Shown here in pieces: positions 38,100 to 46,125 of a DNA stretch of 64,000 nucleotides. Under the pieces are notes generated by a model. That model had not been told where the DNA came from. It worked only from the letters and a program-made list of their open reading frames with translations, and searched no databases. The translations under genes were made by a program, and so were the position numbers. The stretch is taken from NCBI GenBank assembly GCA_937959115.1, contig CALGAW010000028.1, positions 1 through 64,000 of the forward strand, in the 5' to 3' direction. How positions within the stretch are numbered: position 1 is the stretch's first letter; the number at the start of each line of letters is the position of its first letter. This stretch comes from an uncultured Saprospiraceae bacterium. Its GTDB lineage: Bacteria > Bacteroidota > Bacteroidia > Chitinophagales > Saprospiraceae.

Positions 38100-39796
38100 G
38101 ACAAAGATCCTGTTTGCTCCATGACTTCTCTGATGGATGATTTTAGGAAATCTTTTGAAAGGGTGTTTCTGTTTTGTATTTCTGATTTTATTTGATCGCA
38201 AGAAGCCTTTAGTTGGTTTATGATTTGAACGATAACTTTTTGTTCGGATATAGGTGCCACTGGAACTAGAATTTTATTTAGCTCTGTTTGATTGATTTTA
38301 GGCATTGCAACTCTTGTGTCAGTTTTTACAGATTGTTTAAGGAAAACAATTGACAACATAAAATTAAATAGGTATTCTGTATATATGTAACAGTCGATAG
38401 GATACATGTCTGCGGAACAGAGTCCTTCAAAATCTACCATCACAAGTTTATTCAAATTTGGACGAATTTTTGAATAGACTATTTGACCTCTACGGAATAA
38501 GTTTTTCGCACTAATAACTTTATCTTCCTTGATTGATTTATAACTAAGTAGTCTTCCAGAATTTTTTTCAATTACATTTGGAGCAATGTGAGGCATTTGT
38601 TGGTATAATGAAGGATCGACTAAATTCGATGCGATAGAAGCAACTTCTTGAAACCTAGACCAGATCCAATCCTCAGGCAATTCAAAAGGAATCTCCTCTT
38701 TCGTAATCTCAGGCAAAGGCTTCTCTTTCTTTATTTTCTTCTCCTTGATTAGTTGTGCCTTTTCTTCCTTGATCTTTTCCAGCAAAACAGAAGCAGGCTC
38801 CACATTAGGATGCTCAGCTCTCCATTGCTTGGTCAACTTACCTTGCACTGCCAATTGCAAAATGGCTTCTTTGAGCTTATCAATGCTTTCTGCCGTATCA
38901 AAAAAAGAAGTGAATTGCGGTTTGAGTTTATTCCATGCTGATTGAGGATCTGCTGTTGTCAACTGGCGTAAAGCGGATTGGATGTAATCTTGGCGAAGTT
39001 GCACTCGTGTTTTGGTTTGTGCTTCGAGTTGATCTACTTCTGCCATTAGTTGATTGACGATTTTGACGATGGCTTTTTGTTCGGCGAGTGGAGGTAGGGG
39101 AAGCATTACCTCTTTTACTTTTCCAATATTCAGATTTTGGACGACTCCACCTGCCGCTCTAGATTTAAATGAATTATAAACAAATTTGGAAGACAGTAAA
39201 TGGTACAAATAGTCTTCATTTATTATTTTTTTAGATTTTCGTATTAGCAACCATCCATCATGAATGCATCCTGTAGTCCTTAAAATATAAGGTCTGCCAA
39301 AAGACATCGAATTTGAAAGTAAAAAATCACCTGAGACAACCCTTCTTGACCTTTTAATTCCCTCTTGAATTATTTTTTGTCTAGTTTCAAAGATATATTT
39401 TGGCTGAGCTTTCGTATCACCAATTTTGATCCAATTAATGCCATTTGGATTATCAGTAATATATGATTTAATTGGTCTTGGAGAGCCCCCTCTAACTATG
39501 TAGGCTATATCGAGAAACTTCAACCAAAGCCAACTATTATCAATTTTAAAGGGTGCATCGTTATCTGCATATACTTTTACATCTTGAATTATTTTCGCTT
39601 TATTTGATGAATAAAGTTCTTTTTTCTCTTTAGATACCTTTTCAAGTAAACTTAATCTTCCATCAATTGTATTGTTTTCAACTCGCCACTCCTCCGTCAA
39701 TCGCCCTCGAATTGCCAAATCCAAAATCAATCCTTTCAATTCCTTTGCATTCTCTGGTTTCAGACTCAGTTTATCAAAGTATTTCAATAGATGCAT
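38096..39796 (-). CDS. hsdS: Type I restriction-modification specificity subunit HsdS
   Basis: Provides DNA target recognition to the HsdM methyltransferase and the HsdR nuclease. I chose ATG 39796, 1 nt after the hsdM stop (TAA-T-ATG), giving 566 aa; a TTG at 39826 would overlap hsdM by 29 bp. Two target-recognition half-subunits are visible, each with the conserved helical element (LAIRGRLTEEWR near the start, LAVQGKLTKQWR in the middle) and the dimerisation-helix motif LPPLAEQKAIVKIVNQL or VAPISEQKVIVQIINQL. The two recognition domains are different, so a bipartite asymmetric target is expected. The gene overlaps a truncated ATPase at its 3' end. Confidence 0.93.
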   Translation of the reverse strand: MHLLKYFDKLSLKPENAKELKGLILDLAIRGRLTEEWRVENNTIDGRLSLLEKVSKEKKELYSSNKAKIIQDVKVYADNDAPFKIDNSWLWLKFLDIAYIVRGGSPRPIKSYITDNPNGINWIKIGDTKAQPKYIFETRQKIIQEGIKRSRRVVSGDFLLSNSMSFGRPYILRTTGCIHDGWLLIRKSKKIINEDYLYHLLSSKFVYNSFKSRAAGGVVQNLNIGKVKEVMLPLPPLAEQKAIVKIVNQLMAEVDQLEAQTKTRVQLRQDYIQSALRQLTTADPQSAWNKLKPQFTSFFDTAESIDKLKEAILQLAVQGKLTKQWRAEHPNVEPASVLLEKIKEEKAQLIKEKKIKKEKPLPEITKEEIPFELPEDWIWSRFQEVASIASNLVDPSLYQQMPHIAPNVIEKNSGRLLSYKSIKEDKVISAKNLFRRGQIVYSKIRPNLNKLVMVDFEGLCSADMYPIDCYIYTEYLFNFMLSIVFLKQSVKTDTRVAMPKINQTELNKILVPVAPISEQKVIVQIINQLKASCDQIKSEIQNRNTLSKDFLKSSIREVMEQTGSLS

Positions 39797-39797
39797 A

Positions 39798-41225
39798 TTA
39801 GGATAAGGCTTTATTAAGTACTGCAATAATTTCTTCTTGGATAGAACTGATCTTCTTTTCAGTTGCTTGAAGTTTGCCTAATATAACCTCCGGACTTTCA
39901 AGATGATCTACTTCCTCGTAAGGATTTTTGATATCTAAATTATAGTTGCTCTTCTTGATTTCTTCGATGCTTACCTTCCAAGCCTGTTTAGTTTCCTTCC
40001 TTTTGTTCCACCATTTTTTTTCGGTGTCAAATTCTTTGACTGTAATTGGTTTTGACTTGTTGTAGCTTTTGTAGCCCTTCGGATAAGGGTGTTCGTAGTA
40101 CCAAATCTCCTTGGTTGGTGTTCCTTTTTCAAAGAATAGTAGATTTGTTTTTATACTGGTGTAAGGATTGAAAACACCATTCGGCAATCTAACAATGGTA
40201 TGAAGATTACATCTTGCCAAAAGCTCTTCTTTCAGTCGGGTTTTGACGCCCTCGCCAAACAAAGTACCATCAGGAAGCACTACTGCGGCACGACCACCAT
40301 CTTTGAGCAAACGGATAATCAACGCCAGGAACAAATCTGCCGTTTCTTTGGTTCTAAATTTTTGAGGAAAATTGGTTTCTGTCCCATCTTCTTCCACGCC
40401 TCCAAAAGGTGGATTGGTTAAGATGATATCGACTTTGTCTTTGGCTCCCCAATCGCTGTAGGGCTTACTTAAATAATTGTCTCGCTTTACTGCAGGGACA
40501 TCAAAACCGTTCAACATCAAATTTGTCGTGCAAAGCAAGTGTGGAAGCGGTTTTTTCTCAATACCTCTTATCTGTTGTTGAATTTGAGCAGGTTCATAAT
40601 TTTTAGAATGGTCTCGAATATGTTTGATTGAATTAATAAGGAATCCACCGGTACCGCAAGCCGGATCAAGAATACTTTCTCCTTTCTTGGGATTTATGAT
40701 GTCAACCATGAATCTGGTTACCCCTCTTGGCGTATAATATTCACCCGATGAGCCGGCAGATTGTAGTTCTTTTAGAATCGTTTCATACAGATCATTGAAG
40801 AGGTGCCGTTCTTTTTGATCATTAAAATCTATTTTATTGATTTCGTTGATGACCTGGCGGAATAGCGTTCCGTTTTTCATGTAGTTGTAAGTGTCTTCAA
40901 ACACCGATCGGATAATAGCTGCTTGTGGACCTAAAGCCGGGTCTAGCTCTTTGAGTGTTGGAAACAGAGAGTTATTGATAAATTCCATTAGTTTATCTCC
41001 CGTATCTCCTTCGTCATCCGCTGCCCAGGTTTGCCATTTAAGGTACTTTGGTAGCGGGCTTTCATAATCGTCAATGGTAATGCTCCATTCTTCTTCTTTA
41101 TCCGCAAATATTTTCATGAAGATCATCCAGACCATTTGAGAGATACGCTGTGCATCGCCATCTACTCCTGTATCCTTGCGCATGATGTCTCTGATAGACT
41201 TTATGATACCTGTTATATTACTCAT
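39798..41225 (-). CDS. hsdM: Type I restriction-modification methyltransferase subunit HsdM
   Basis: 475 aa, N6-adenine DNA methyltransferase using S-adenosylmethionine; with HsdS it methylates hemimethylated sites and forms the core of the restriction complex. The N-terminal helical HsdM_N domain (ITGIIKSIRDIMRKDTGVDG, QRISQMVWMIFMKIF) is followed by the catalytic domain with the AdoMet-binding motif DPACGTGG (187-194) and the catalytic NPPF (271-274). Length is normal for the short HsdM class. Start ATG 41225, 35 bp after the stop of the DUF1016 gene. Confidence 0.95.
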   Translation of the reverse strand: MSNITGIIKSIRDIMRKDTGVDGDAQRISQMVWMIFMKIFADKEEEWSITIDDYESPLPKYLKWQTWAADDEGDTGDKLMEFINNSLFPTLKELDPALGPQAAIIRSVFEDTYNYMKNGTLFRQVINEINKIDFNDQKERHLFNDLYETILKELQSAGSSGEYYTPRGVTRFMVDIINPKKGESILDPACGTGGFLINSIKHIRDHSKNYEPAQIQQQIRGIEKKPLPHLLCTTNLMLNGFDVPAVKRDNYLSKPYSDWGAKDKVDIILTNPPFGGVEEDGTETNFPQKFRTKETADLFLALIIRLLKDGGRAAVVLPDGTLFGEGVKTRLKEELLARCNLHTIVRLPNGVFNPYTSIKTNLLFFEKGTPTKEIWYYEHPYPKGYKSYNKSKPITVKEFDTEKKWWNKRKETKQAWKVSIEEIKKSNYNLDIKNPYEEVDHLESPEVILGKLQATEKKISSIQEEIIAVLNKALS

Positions 41226-41260
41226 TTATAGTTTCTTCTTTTCTTCTTGTAAAAATTGCT

Positions 41261-41641
41261 CTAGTTGCTTTGTTGTAATTGCTCAGCCCCCAATTGAATA
41301 TTCTGTTCTTCCTTCAATTGTGCAGACACTGTCTGCATAATTGAATTTGATTCTAAAAAGGAAGACACTGTCTGCCCAATTATGGGATATGCCGTGTAGA
41401 ATTGTCTGAAGATGTTTAAATTTCTGAAAGAAAGACCTTTTCCGTCTAATTGCTCAGCAAGCTTTTGTAGGAGTTGTTTGCCATAAGCAGCTCGATCCTC
41501 TCCATTTTGTTCAAATTCAAAAATAGAAAAACCAATCAACCAATTGCGTATAGTCAGGTGTTGATCGATGCTCCGACTAATTTTATTCTTAAAGAAAGTG
41601 TCGGTTAACTGAATCTGAGTAACTAGTGCTTTATAATTCAT
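41261..41641 (-). CDS. Short DUF1016_N (YhcG N-terminal-like) protein in the type I RM operon
   Basis: 126 aa. The core IRNWLIGFSIFEFEQNGEDR, then YGKQLLQKLAEQL and LSFRNLNIFRQFYTAYPIIG matches the N-terminal helical domain of the YhcG/DUF1016 family. Full-length YhcG proteins have an additional C-terminal PD-(D/E)XK nuclease domain of ~200 residues, which is absent here. The start codon overlaps the hsdR stop (TAATG), so it is translationally coupled to hsdR. A DNA-binding or accessory role in the restriction complex is inferred from position. Confidence 0.8.
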   Translation of the reverse strand: MNYKALVTQIQLTDTFFKNKISRSIDQHLTIRNWLIGFSIFEFEQNGEDRAAYGKQLLQKLAEQLDGKGLSFRNLNIFRQFYTAYPIIGQTVSSFLESNSIMQTVSAQLKEEQNIQLGAEQLQQSN

Positions 41642-43995
41642 TAGGCCGACAGGTAAATTTCATTTTCTAATTCCTTTATGGCATGTTCAAAAGCTTCCTT
41701 TCCTCCAAAAGCTCTTACCAATTGTACTGGTGACCCTAATTCATTTAACGGTTTTACTTTTAATACAGCACCTTTTTCAATTTGAACCAAGCCTTGTTCT
41801 TCATATTTGTCGAGTAACTTATGAAGTACAGATTGAGCGAGATCACTATACTTAGCAAAGTAGTTTCGCTTTCTCACATTATTCGCTCGTTCTTTTCTTG
41901 TTAATGGGGGTTGATCATATGCGATGTGGCAAATTAAGTCAAACTCATCCATGTCTTTTCCGACTTCTTCTTTTAATGCTTCCAGCAAAATACCGTGTTC
42001 GGCAAGCTCCCTAATCAGTTCTTCTTTTCGATCGGCATTCTTCCATTTCTTAAAAAATTCCATCTGTGACGGAAATGTTTTTAATACATTCTTTCTTGTA
42101 TAGTCTTTAAGAGATTCAGTAATGAGTTTACCATCTTTCCCATAGTATTGTACGCGTTCATGCGCTAAGGAAACAGGGATATTATTGACATAATATTTTT
42201 TAACATTAGCTTCTTCTTCATTAATAAATATGTCATCGGAAGTTGACCATTCCATATCATCAGTTGTTGAATCATAGTCCTTCTGCTCTTCACTAATATC
42301 AGGAGGCACAACTGAGGCTTCCGGGCTTGGTTCGTAAATTTGTACAGGGTCGCCATCAAAGTCAGGATCTGCGAATAAATTAGTCGCTTTTCTGAAATCC
42401 AGAATTGTAAAATACACTTTCCCTTCACCTTCCACAATCCTTGTCCCTCGCCCTATGATTTGTTTAAACTCCGTCATGGACCCAATATTGGATTCCAAAA
42501 CAATCAACTTAGCCATTTTGGTATTGATACCTGTCGTTAGCATTTTCGAAGTAGTCGCTATAACGGGGATTCTTTCTTCAACATCAATAAAATTGTCTAA
42601 TTCCCTTTTTCCTACTTCATCATCTCCGGTAATTTTGACAACATAATTCGGGTATTTGGCAACCATATCCGCATTTTCATTGATAAGCGCCATTCGCATT
42701 TGGTTTGCATGTTCAATATCGACACAAAATACAATCGTCTTTGCAAAATCATCAACTTCTCTTAAATATTGTGTTATCTTTTGTGCTACCAACTGGGTTC
42801 GTTCGTCAATCACTAAATTCCTGTCATAATCCTTAAGATTGTAAATACGATCTTCAATTTCGTTTCCATACTTATCTCTTAATCCAGCAGTTGGCCTCCA
42901 TCCTTCATCTACCGTAGTAGAAACTCTAACTACTTTGTAAGGAGCAAGAAATCCATCATCAATCCCTTGTTTTAAAGAATAAGTGTAGACGGGTTCTCCA
43001 AAGTAAGACATATTCGATACATCCTTGGTTTCCTTCGGTGTAGCTGTTAAGCCAATTTGAGTAGCATTGGAAAAATGATCTAATACTTCTCTCCAGGCGG
43101 AGGCCTCAGAAGCACTTCCACGATGACATTCGTCGATTATCACTAAATCAAAGAAATCTTTGCTAAATTCTTTATAGGCATTTTTTGATTCGTCATTGCC
43201 CGTCAATCCTTGATATAAGGCAAAGTAGATTTGATAGGATTTGTCAATTTTCCTGTTCTTTATAATATGCATAATGTCATTACCAAAAGGGGAAAAATCT
43301 CCATTTTTAGTTTGGGTGAGTAATGCATTTCTATCAGCAAGAAACAGAATTCTCTTTTTTATTCCTGACTTCCAGAGTCGCCAGATAATATTGAATGCTG
43401 TATAAGTCTTTCCAGTTCCGGTTGCCATGACCAATATGATCCTATCTTGCCCTTTTGAGATCGCTTCAATCGTTCTATTTACGGCATTTTGCTGGTAATA
43501 TCTAGGCGTCATTCCAGAAGTATCGGAATAGTAATCTTGTTCAACAATTTCTTTAGATTCTAAATTGTCAATTCCTCTATATTCCAGGTACTTAATCCAA
43601 AGTTGGTTTGGGCTTGGAAAATCATTTAGACCTATTTCTTTTTCTGTTGATGTTGTTTTATCATGGAATACAAACGAATCTCCATTAGATGTAAAAACAA
43701 AGGGGATATGAAGAATTTCTGCATATTCAAGCGCTTGTTGCATCCCACTACCTACTGGCTTTTTATTGTCTTTTGCTTCAATAATTGCAATTGGAATATT
43801 GGGTTTGAAGTATAAAATGTAGTCCGCTCTTTTTCTTTTTCCTCTTGTATGCAGTTTACCCTGAACAATAATTCGTCCGTCAGTAAAAGAGACTTCTTCT
43901 CTTACTTGCCTTTTCATGTTCCAACCAGCCTGTTTTATTGCCGGATTGATGAATTTTGAGCATATATCTCTTTCAGACAGTTCTTTTTTATTCAT
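41641..43995 (-). CDS. hsdR: Type I restriction enzyme subunit HsdR (EcoEI-type, DEAD-box translocase/nuclease)
   Basis: 784 aa; ATP-driven DNA translocation and cleavage for the type I system. The N-terminal HSDR_N nuclease domain shows the PD-(D/E)XK-like residues Asp58 and Glu73-Ala-Lys75 (in RADYILYF and IAIIEAK). The SF2 motor shows Walker A ATGTGKT (Lys196), motif II DECH (288-291), motif III LTATP and motif VI IGRGTRIVEG. The C-terminal part (residues ~620-780, helical) fits the EcoEI R C-terminal domain. First gene of the operon hsdR-DUF1016_N-hsdM-hsdS-ATPase remnant, all overlapping or nearly so. Confidence 0.95.
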   Translation of the reverse strand: MNKKELSERDICSKFINPAIKQAGWNMKRQVREEVSFTDGRIIVQGKLHTRGKRKRADYILYFKPNIPIAIIEAKDNKKPVGSGMQQALEYAEILHIPFVFTSNGDSFVFHDKTTSTEKEIGLNDFPSPNQLWIKYLEYRGIDNLESKEIVEQDYYSDTSGMTPRYYQQNAVNRTIEAISKGQDRIILVMATGTGKTYTAFNIIWRLWKSGIKKRILFLADRNALLTQTKNGDFSPFGNDIMHIIKNRKIDKSYQIYFALYQGLTGNDESKNAYKEFSKDFFDLVIIDECHRGSASEASAWREVLDHFSNATQIGLTATPKETKDVSNMSYFGEPVYTYSLKQGIDDGFLAPYKVVRVSTTVDEGWRPTAGLRDKYGNEIEDRIYNLKDYDRNLVIDERTQLVAQKITQYLREVDDFAKTIVFCVDIEHANQMRMALINENADMVAKYPNYVVKITGDDEVGKRELDNFIDVEERIPVIATTSKMLTTGINTKMAKLIVLESNIGSMTEFKQIIGRGTRIVEGEGKVYFTILDFRKATNLFADPDFDGDPVQIYEPSPEASVVPPDISEEQKDYDSTTDDMEWSTSDDIFINEEEANVKKYYVNNIPVSLAHERVQYYGKDGKLITESLKDYTRKNVLKTFPSQMEFFKKWKNADRKEELIRELAEHGILLEALKEEVGKDMDEFDLICHIAYDQPPLTRKERANNVRKRNYFAKYSDLAQSVLHKLLDKYEEQGLVQIEKGAVLKVKPLNELGSPVQLVRAFGGKEAFEHAIKELENEIYLSA

Positions 43996-44413
43996 TTATT
44001 CTCAGAGTCTATTTAAGCCGAATCAGATCTTTTACTTCTATATTCTGTATTTCTACAATTCTAATCATATTGATTTTTTGATTATGAACTGCCAAGATAG
44101 TTATAAAATAACATTGTCCTATGAAATTAGTTTTTTTGTTATCAGTATGAAGTAAAGCACTTTTTCAGGCTACATTACAATCACTTTCTACATTTTGGTG
44201 TAGGAAATGTAGCCTTTAAAAAAGAAATTATGGAGGTGTGATGTTAAATTCTATCACAAAGCCCTGAATAATCAGTATGGATCAGGCAACCTTTTTTTTT
44301 AGTGAAAAATGCGTATTAAACAGAAAAATTTATAAAAAATATCGAGTTAGGGAACGCAACCAAGAAATCTGTTGTTACATTTGATAACAATTATTAAATC
44401 TCAAAAAACAATT
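43996..44413. other. Divergent intergenic region with a nested inverted repeat
   Basis: Separates hsdR from the propeller lipoprotein gene. It probably contains the hsdR promoter. A perfect 10-bp inverted repeat (AGGCTACATT at 44167-44176, AATGTAGCCT at 44206-44215) encloses a second, imperfect one (TTTCTACA / TGTAGGAAA). No gene is seen. Confidence 0.6.
44167..44215. repeat. Nested CTACATT/AATGTAG inverted repeats upstream of hsdR
   Basis: The outer arms are 10 bp and perfect; the inner arms share bases with the right outer arm, so two alternative hairpins are possible. The motif CTACATT or its complement occurs three times in 49 bp. Position in a divergent promoter region would fit an operator, or a relic of a mobile-element end. 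Confidence 0.55.
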
Positions 44414-45640
44414 ATGAAAAAAATCGAAATTCTTATCCTGATCAGTTTTCTGTTAATTTTAGGATGTAAAAAAGATAACCCAATTGACGATGAACCTGAA
44501 CCAGATCCATCCACGGAGAACTTTGATATTACTCCAAATTTCGAAGTATTACATGTATTTGATGGTGAAGAAATGGAACTTATCGAAAGAACACCCGATA
44601 ACGGCTTTATTACTGCCACATTTAATAATACTAATTTTGAGGTAATAAAACTGAGTTCCACCCACGATGTTCAGTGGAGAATGAATTTTGGAGGATCCGG
44701 ATCTGATTATCCAAAGGCAATTCTAGTTACAAATGATGGCTACATAATGTCTAGTACTTCTAACTCTTCGGATGGTGATGTCATTCAAAATCATGGTGGT
44801 TATGACAGTTGGCATTTCAAATTAAGTCAATCAGGGAGTTTATTATGGGAACAATGCTTTGGAGGATCGGGGAACGACGGAGTTGATGGTTCTATTTCCA
44901 TTGTAGAAACGGGTGTAGGTGATTATACAATGTTTGGTCACTCAACCTCAACAGATGGTGATGTTTCACAAAACAATGGTGGTTTTGATGCTTGGTTCTA
45001 TAAAATCAATTCCTCTGGAACAATTCAATTTGAGAAAAATTATGGTGGAGGCAACAATGACTTTGGAAGAAAAATATTAAAGAATGATGCAGGTTATGTC
45101 CTTTTATTAGATTCTGAATCGACTAATGGTGAATTCAACAGTATTGGTAGTTGGGTTGTTCAAATTAACGAAAGTGGATCTATAATGTGGAAAACATTTC
45201 TAGGTGGTCTTCACTCAGGAACAATTATTCTTACTACTGATGGAGGAATCTTTGCTGTAAATTCCAGCTCTACTGGACTTCTATTAAATAAATTAGATAT
45301 AAATGGAACTATTTTGGAATCGAATTCAATTGATATCCCCTTCGCCCAAGACAGAGCTAAACATGCAATAGAGACGACCGATGGTGGATTCATCATTTAT
45401 GGAAAACTAAATGTTTCTAATGGTGGAGAAGTTTTTTTAGTTAGAACTACCCCTCTTTTAAATAAGGTTTATGAACAAATATATCCAGGAAACTTAGCTG
45501 ATATACCGGTATCAATAGTTAAAGGAAATTCTGCGGATTCCTATCTTTTTCAATTCATGACAAGGTCAAAAAATCTACCAGGAATCAATTATTCTTCCTT
45601 TAAAGCAACCGTCTTTATGGAATTGACAGAAGAGTATTAA
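44414..45640 (+). CDS. Surface lipoprotein with one seven-bladed propeller of DGDV-type repeats
   Basis: 408 aa from ATG 44414 (an upstream TTG at 44372 is less likely). Lipoprotein signal ISFLLILGC with Cys18, followed by KKDNPIDDEPEPDP, an acidic stretch resembling the Bacteroidota lipoprotein export signal, so surface exposure is likely. The mature protein is seven ~50-57-aa repeats of the same type as in the giant adhesin at 2070 (NDGYIMSSTSNSSDGDVIQNHGG, then WHFKLSQSGSLLWEQCFGGSG); the last three repeats are degenerate. Seven units suggest one complete propeller. Ligand unknown. It lies inside the candidate island, divergent from hsdR. Confidence 0.85.
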   Translation: MKKIEILILISFLLILGCKKDNPIDDEPEPDPSTENFDITPNFEVLHVFDGEEMELIERTPDNGFITATFNNTNFEVIKLSSTHDVQWRMNFGGSGSDYPKAILVTNDGYIMSSTSNSSDGDVIQNHGGYDSWHFKLSQSGSLLWEQCFGGSGNDGVDGSISIVETGVGDYTMFGHSTSTDGDVSQNNGGFDAWFYKINSSGTIQFEKNYGGGNNDFGRKILKNDAGYVLLLDSESTNGEFNSIGSWVVQINESGSIMWKTFLGGLHSGTIILTTDGGIFAVNSSSTGLLLNKLDINGTILESNSIDIPFAQDRAKHAIETTDGGFIIYGKLNVSNGGEVFLVRTTPLLNKVYEQIYPGNLADIPVSIVKGNSADSYLFQFMTRSKNLPGINYSSFKATVFMELTEEY

Positions 45641-45980
45641 GAAAAAATTGAACTATAGTTGGATACAACTATCCAGTTTAACTTGTGTGTCGACAGGAAT
45701 TATCTAATGTTAGTGGTTGAAAATTAGAGACGACAAGAACAGATTCGTGTTTTTCTCATTTAATGTGTGTTTTCTCTATTTTACGTTTGGCTTTCAAGTA
45801 ATTTACATTTTGTTAATTAAAATATTTTTTATTAAGATGTAATTGTAAAAAAACAATCAATAAAAAATGAACCAGAACACTGTTTTTATACGGCTACAAG
45901 ACATAAAAAAGACCAGCTAAACTGCTGATTTCCTTTTCTTTGTATTTAAGAACTTTTGTCGTTTTAATAGAAAGGGAGAG

Positions 45981-46020
45981 GCCGTAGGTTCATCCCGGTA
46001 GTTTTTATCGGGACCGCTAC
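45981..46020 (+). pseudogene. tRNA 3'-end-like remnant interrupted by a palindrome
   Basis: GCCGTAGGTTCA (45981-45992) resembles the 5' T-stem and start of a T-loop, and CCGCTAC (46014-46020) resembles a 7-nt acceptor 3' strand followed by discriminator A. Between them sits a hairpin with arms TCCCGGTA and TATCGGGA and loop GTTTT (45993-46013) that replaces the rest of the T-loop and the 3' T-stem. A terminator follows 5 nt later, as is usual after a tRNA. The rest of the tRNA is not recognisable. Confidence 0.5.
45993..46013. repeat. Short palindromic element (TCCCGGTA / TATCGGGA)
   Basis: An 8-bp stem with one G-U pair and a 5-nt loop. It shares TCCCG/CGGGA ends with the palindrome at 37413-37430; both interrupt tRNA-like sequence just after a GGTT. 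Confidence 0.7.
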
Positions 46021-46024
46021 AAAG

Positions 46025-46057
46025 AAAGCCTGATAGTCAATCGATTATCAGGCTTTT
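46025..46057. terminator. Bidirectional rho-independent terminator
   Basis: GCCTGATA (46028-46035) pairs with TATCAGGC (46046-46053), flanked by A on the left and T on the right, so it can serve both the plus-strand genes to the left and the minus-strand gene ending at 46126. Confidence 0.78.
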
Positions 46058-46125
46058 ATCTTTTAAAGGGTAACAAATGCGCAACAAAAAAGCTAAAATG
46101 AACCAATGATTCAAGGACCAAACCC

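Larger units (their letters stand above)
45641..46125. other. Intergenic region with tRNA-like remnant, palindrome and terminator
   Basis: No protein gene. AT-rich up to ~45970, then the tRNA-like 3' fragment with its palindrome (45981-46020) and the bidirectional terminator (46025-46057), described separately. Confidence 0.6.
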
